This document shows, piece after piece, positions 6,690 through 6,760 of a DNA stretch of 6,760 nucleotides. Position 1 is the stretch's first letter, and each line of letters begins with the position of its first letter. The notes under the pieces are model-generated. The model saw only the letters and a program-made list of their open reading frames with translations, was not told where the DNA came from and ran no database searches. The position numbers and the translations under genes are program-made. The stretch lies in the NCBI GenBank assembly GCA_017459485.1, contig JAFUCW010000057.1, positions 1-6,760 on the forward strand. Reading direction: 5' to 3'. The stretch is from Eggerthellaceae bacterium. GTDB taxonomy: Bacteria; Actinomycetota; Coriobacteriia; Coriobacteriales; Eggerthellaceae.

Positions 6690-6760
6690 ATCTGAGCAGA
6701 CTTCTTTTATTTCCACCTCTAATTGAGGTCAATAATTTGTAACCTCTTGCGTTACAGAGA
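6690..6760. other. AT-rich intergenic tail with alternative small hairpins
   Basis: No gene is seen from the end of the open frame to the window edge. ACCTC (6715-6719), GAGGT (6725-6729) and ACCTC (6742-6746) allow two mutually exclusive 5-bp stems, the second overlapping the dyad at 6738-6756. No U-rich tract follows either stem, so neither is a convincing terminator. The region probably holds the promoter of the next gene. Confidence 0.25.
6738..6756 (+). promoter_or_regulatory. Inverted repeat TGTAAC-N7-GTTACA, related to the abiEi operator
   Basis: The arms TGTAAC (6738-6743) and GTTACA (6751-6756) are exact reverse complements around the 7-base spacer CTCTTGC. The core GTAAC-N7-GTTAC is identical in sequence and spacing to the centre of the inverted repeat before abiEi (757-773), although the arms are only 6 bp here against 14 bp there. 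It lies in the AT-rich gap after the last gene, where a promoter for the next gene would be expected. It may be a second, weaker site for AbiEi, or a site for a related regulator encoded downstream. Confidence 0.4.

Noticed and set aside
1..6760. CRISPR array, tRNA/rRNA genes, insertion sequence or transposase
   Set aside because: No regularly spaced direct repeats, no cloverleaf-like sequence and no transposase motifs were seen on either strand.

Overview
The window holds a bacterial phage-defence locus, all on the + strand. It reads hsdR (3' end only) - abiEi - abiEii - hsdM - hsdS - a membrane coiled-coil protein of unknown function, followed by a 198-base tail with no intact gene. In outline it is a type I restriction-modification (RM) operon with a type IV toxin-antitoxin pair of the AbiE family placed between the nuclease gene and the methyltransferase gene.

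Host: the hsdR end and hsdM are GC-rich, with C/G-ending codons (a hand count of 2881-2940 gives 39/60 GC). Together with the gene types this suits a mid-to-high GC bacterium, perhaps a gut actinobacterium (Coriobacteriia-like). That placement is a weak inference from composition and general resemblance. The abiE genes are near 50% GC (1081-1140: 30/60). The first target-recognition domain of hsdS (4141-4200: 20/60) and the last gene (5461-5520: 24/60) are clearly AT-richer. The locus therefore looks like a mosaic of parts acquired at different times.

Layout: 2-646 is the C-terminus of HsdR. 647-783 is an AT-rich intergenic region with a possible promoter, a five-codon mini-ORF that resembles the hsdM start, and a perfect 14-bp inverted repeat ending 1 base before the abiEi ATG. 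784-1626 abiEi and 1623-2405 abiEii overlap by ATGA. hsdM (2409) starts 3 bases after abiEii, hsdS overlaps hsdM by 11 bases, and the last gene overlaps hsdS. From 784 to 6562 the genes are packed as one translationally coupled unit. In 6563-6760 there is an open reading frame without a start (probable gene remnant) and, near the edge, a dyad with the same GTAAC-N7-GTTAC core as the abiEi operator.

How they may work together: HsdM and HsdS form the modifying methyltransferase, and HsdR adds the ATP-driven translocase/nuclease. AbiEii is a nucleotidyltransferase-fold toxin, and AbiEi is its antitoxin and autorepressor. The only promoter-like region visible upstream of hsdM and hsdS is the one carrying the AbiEi-type operator. 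The antitoxin may therefore set the level of the protective methyltransferase as well as of the toxin, while hsdR is transcribed from outside the window. The coupled membrane protein may be a further defence or effector component. This is inference from layout; the individual family calls for HsdR, AbiEi/AbiEii, HsdM and HsdS are firmer.
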